Shown here piece after piece: positions 5,954 through 6,204 of a DNA stretch of 6,204 nucleotides. The notes below the pieces were generated by a model. That model did not search any database. It was given only the letters and a program-made list of their open reading frames with translations, and was not told the origin of the DNA. Numbering within the stretch: position 1 is the first letter of the stretch; the number at the start of each line of letters is the position of its first letter. The DNA is from an uncultured Brevundimonas sp. (GTDB lineage: Bacteria > Pseudomonadota > Alphaproteobacteria > Caulobacterales > Caulobacteraceae), in NCBI GenBank assembly GCA_946481405.1, contig CAMLNY010000078.1, positions 1-6,204 of the forward strand. Reading direction: 5' to 3'. A program made the position numbers and the translations under genes.

Positions 5954-6204
5954 ATGATGAGGATGTGGATGGCCGGTGCGGCCGTGCTGGCGCTGGCGGC
6001 CTGTTCGCCGGCCGCCGACGAGGCTGCGGCTCCGGAGACGGCGGCGGCGGCTCCGGCCACGGCCCAGACGCCGGAGGCTTTCGTGCGGTCCCTGTATATG
6101 AGGGAGCAGGGGGGCACGGCGGTACGGGACGAGGACCCGGCCGCGCCCGAGGTCGAAGTCCCTTCGATGTGGTCCGCGCGCACGAGGGCGCTGATCGCCG
6201 AGAC
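5954..6204 (+). CDS. Second lipoprotein, paralogue of the preceding gene (partial, C-terminus beyond the window)
   Basis: The frame continues to the right edge, giving 83 codons. A signal peptide, MMRMWMAGAAVLALAAC, ends with lipobox LAAC at Cys17, followed by an Ala/Pro/Glu-rich linker (18-40). EAFVRSLY (41-48) and MWSARTRAL (72-80) align with EAFVRETY and VWSARTKAL of the upstream gene, so the two are tandem paralogues and this one should also be a DUF3828-like envelope lipoprotein. The ATG at 5954 is preferred because GAGGA (5944-5948) lies five bases upstream. An in-frame ATG at 5942, overlapping the previous stop as ATGA, would add MRTT and is a fair alternative with weaker ribosome binding. 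Either start indicates co-translation with the upstream gene. The family's second motif block (FDP..QDW) lies beyond the edge and cannot be checked. Confidence 0.85.
   Translation, partial: MMRMWMAGAAVLALAACSPAADEAAAPETAAAAPATAQTPEAFVRSLYMREQGGTAVRDEDPAAPEVEVPSMWSARTRALIAE

Overview
The window is GC-rich DNA with strong G/C bias at third codon positions. It carries intact alphaproteobacterial genes whose sequence style fits Caulobacteraceae, most likely Brevundimonas or a close relative. This assignment rests on the isoleucyl-tRNA synthetase N-terminus, the pair of a long-type RidA followed by a COG3146 protein, and the dispersed-repeat style of the intergenic DNA. It comes from memory of these families, not from a search.

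Layout from left to right. Positions 1-389 (minus) hold the first ~98 codons of a COG3146/FemAB-like acyltransferase. Near positions 96-113 the reading frame changes, without a frameshift, into the middle of a DUF1549 (PSCyt2) domain typical of Planctomycetes. This looks like a chimeric assembly junction or an unusual fusion. Positions 386-844 (minus) hold a RidA-family gene that overlaps the COG3146 start by four bases. A 100-bp divergent gap follows, then an uncharacterised 308-residue protein on the plus strand (945-1871). The convergent gap 1872-2249 contains an approximately 190-bp element with 11-bp terminal inverted repeats and at least five internal hairpins. It ends three bases beyond the ileS stop codon.

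ileS occupies 2250-5171 (minus) and is complete, but its C-terminal zinc knuckle keeps only one of the four expected cysteines. The 230 bp upstream of ileS holds a 15-codon open reading frame with four isoleucine codons (MDARRIIAIEISRPA) behind a good Shine-Dalgarno. Two mutually exclusive pairings overlap it: a 12-bp hairpin at its stop codon and a competing pairing that encloses the Ile codons. This resembles a leader-peptide attenuator sensing charged tRNA-Ile and is the most interesting candidate here. Diverging from ileS are two tandem, tightly coupled lipoprotein genes (5403-5945 and 5954 to the right edge). They are paralogues of the DUF3828 type; the second runs off the window.

Functionally the window mixes housekeeping translation (ileS), metabolite damage control (ridA), a probable acyltransferase, and envelope lipoproteins of unknown role. 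No tRNA, rRNA, CRISPR array, transposase or integrase is visible.
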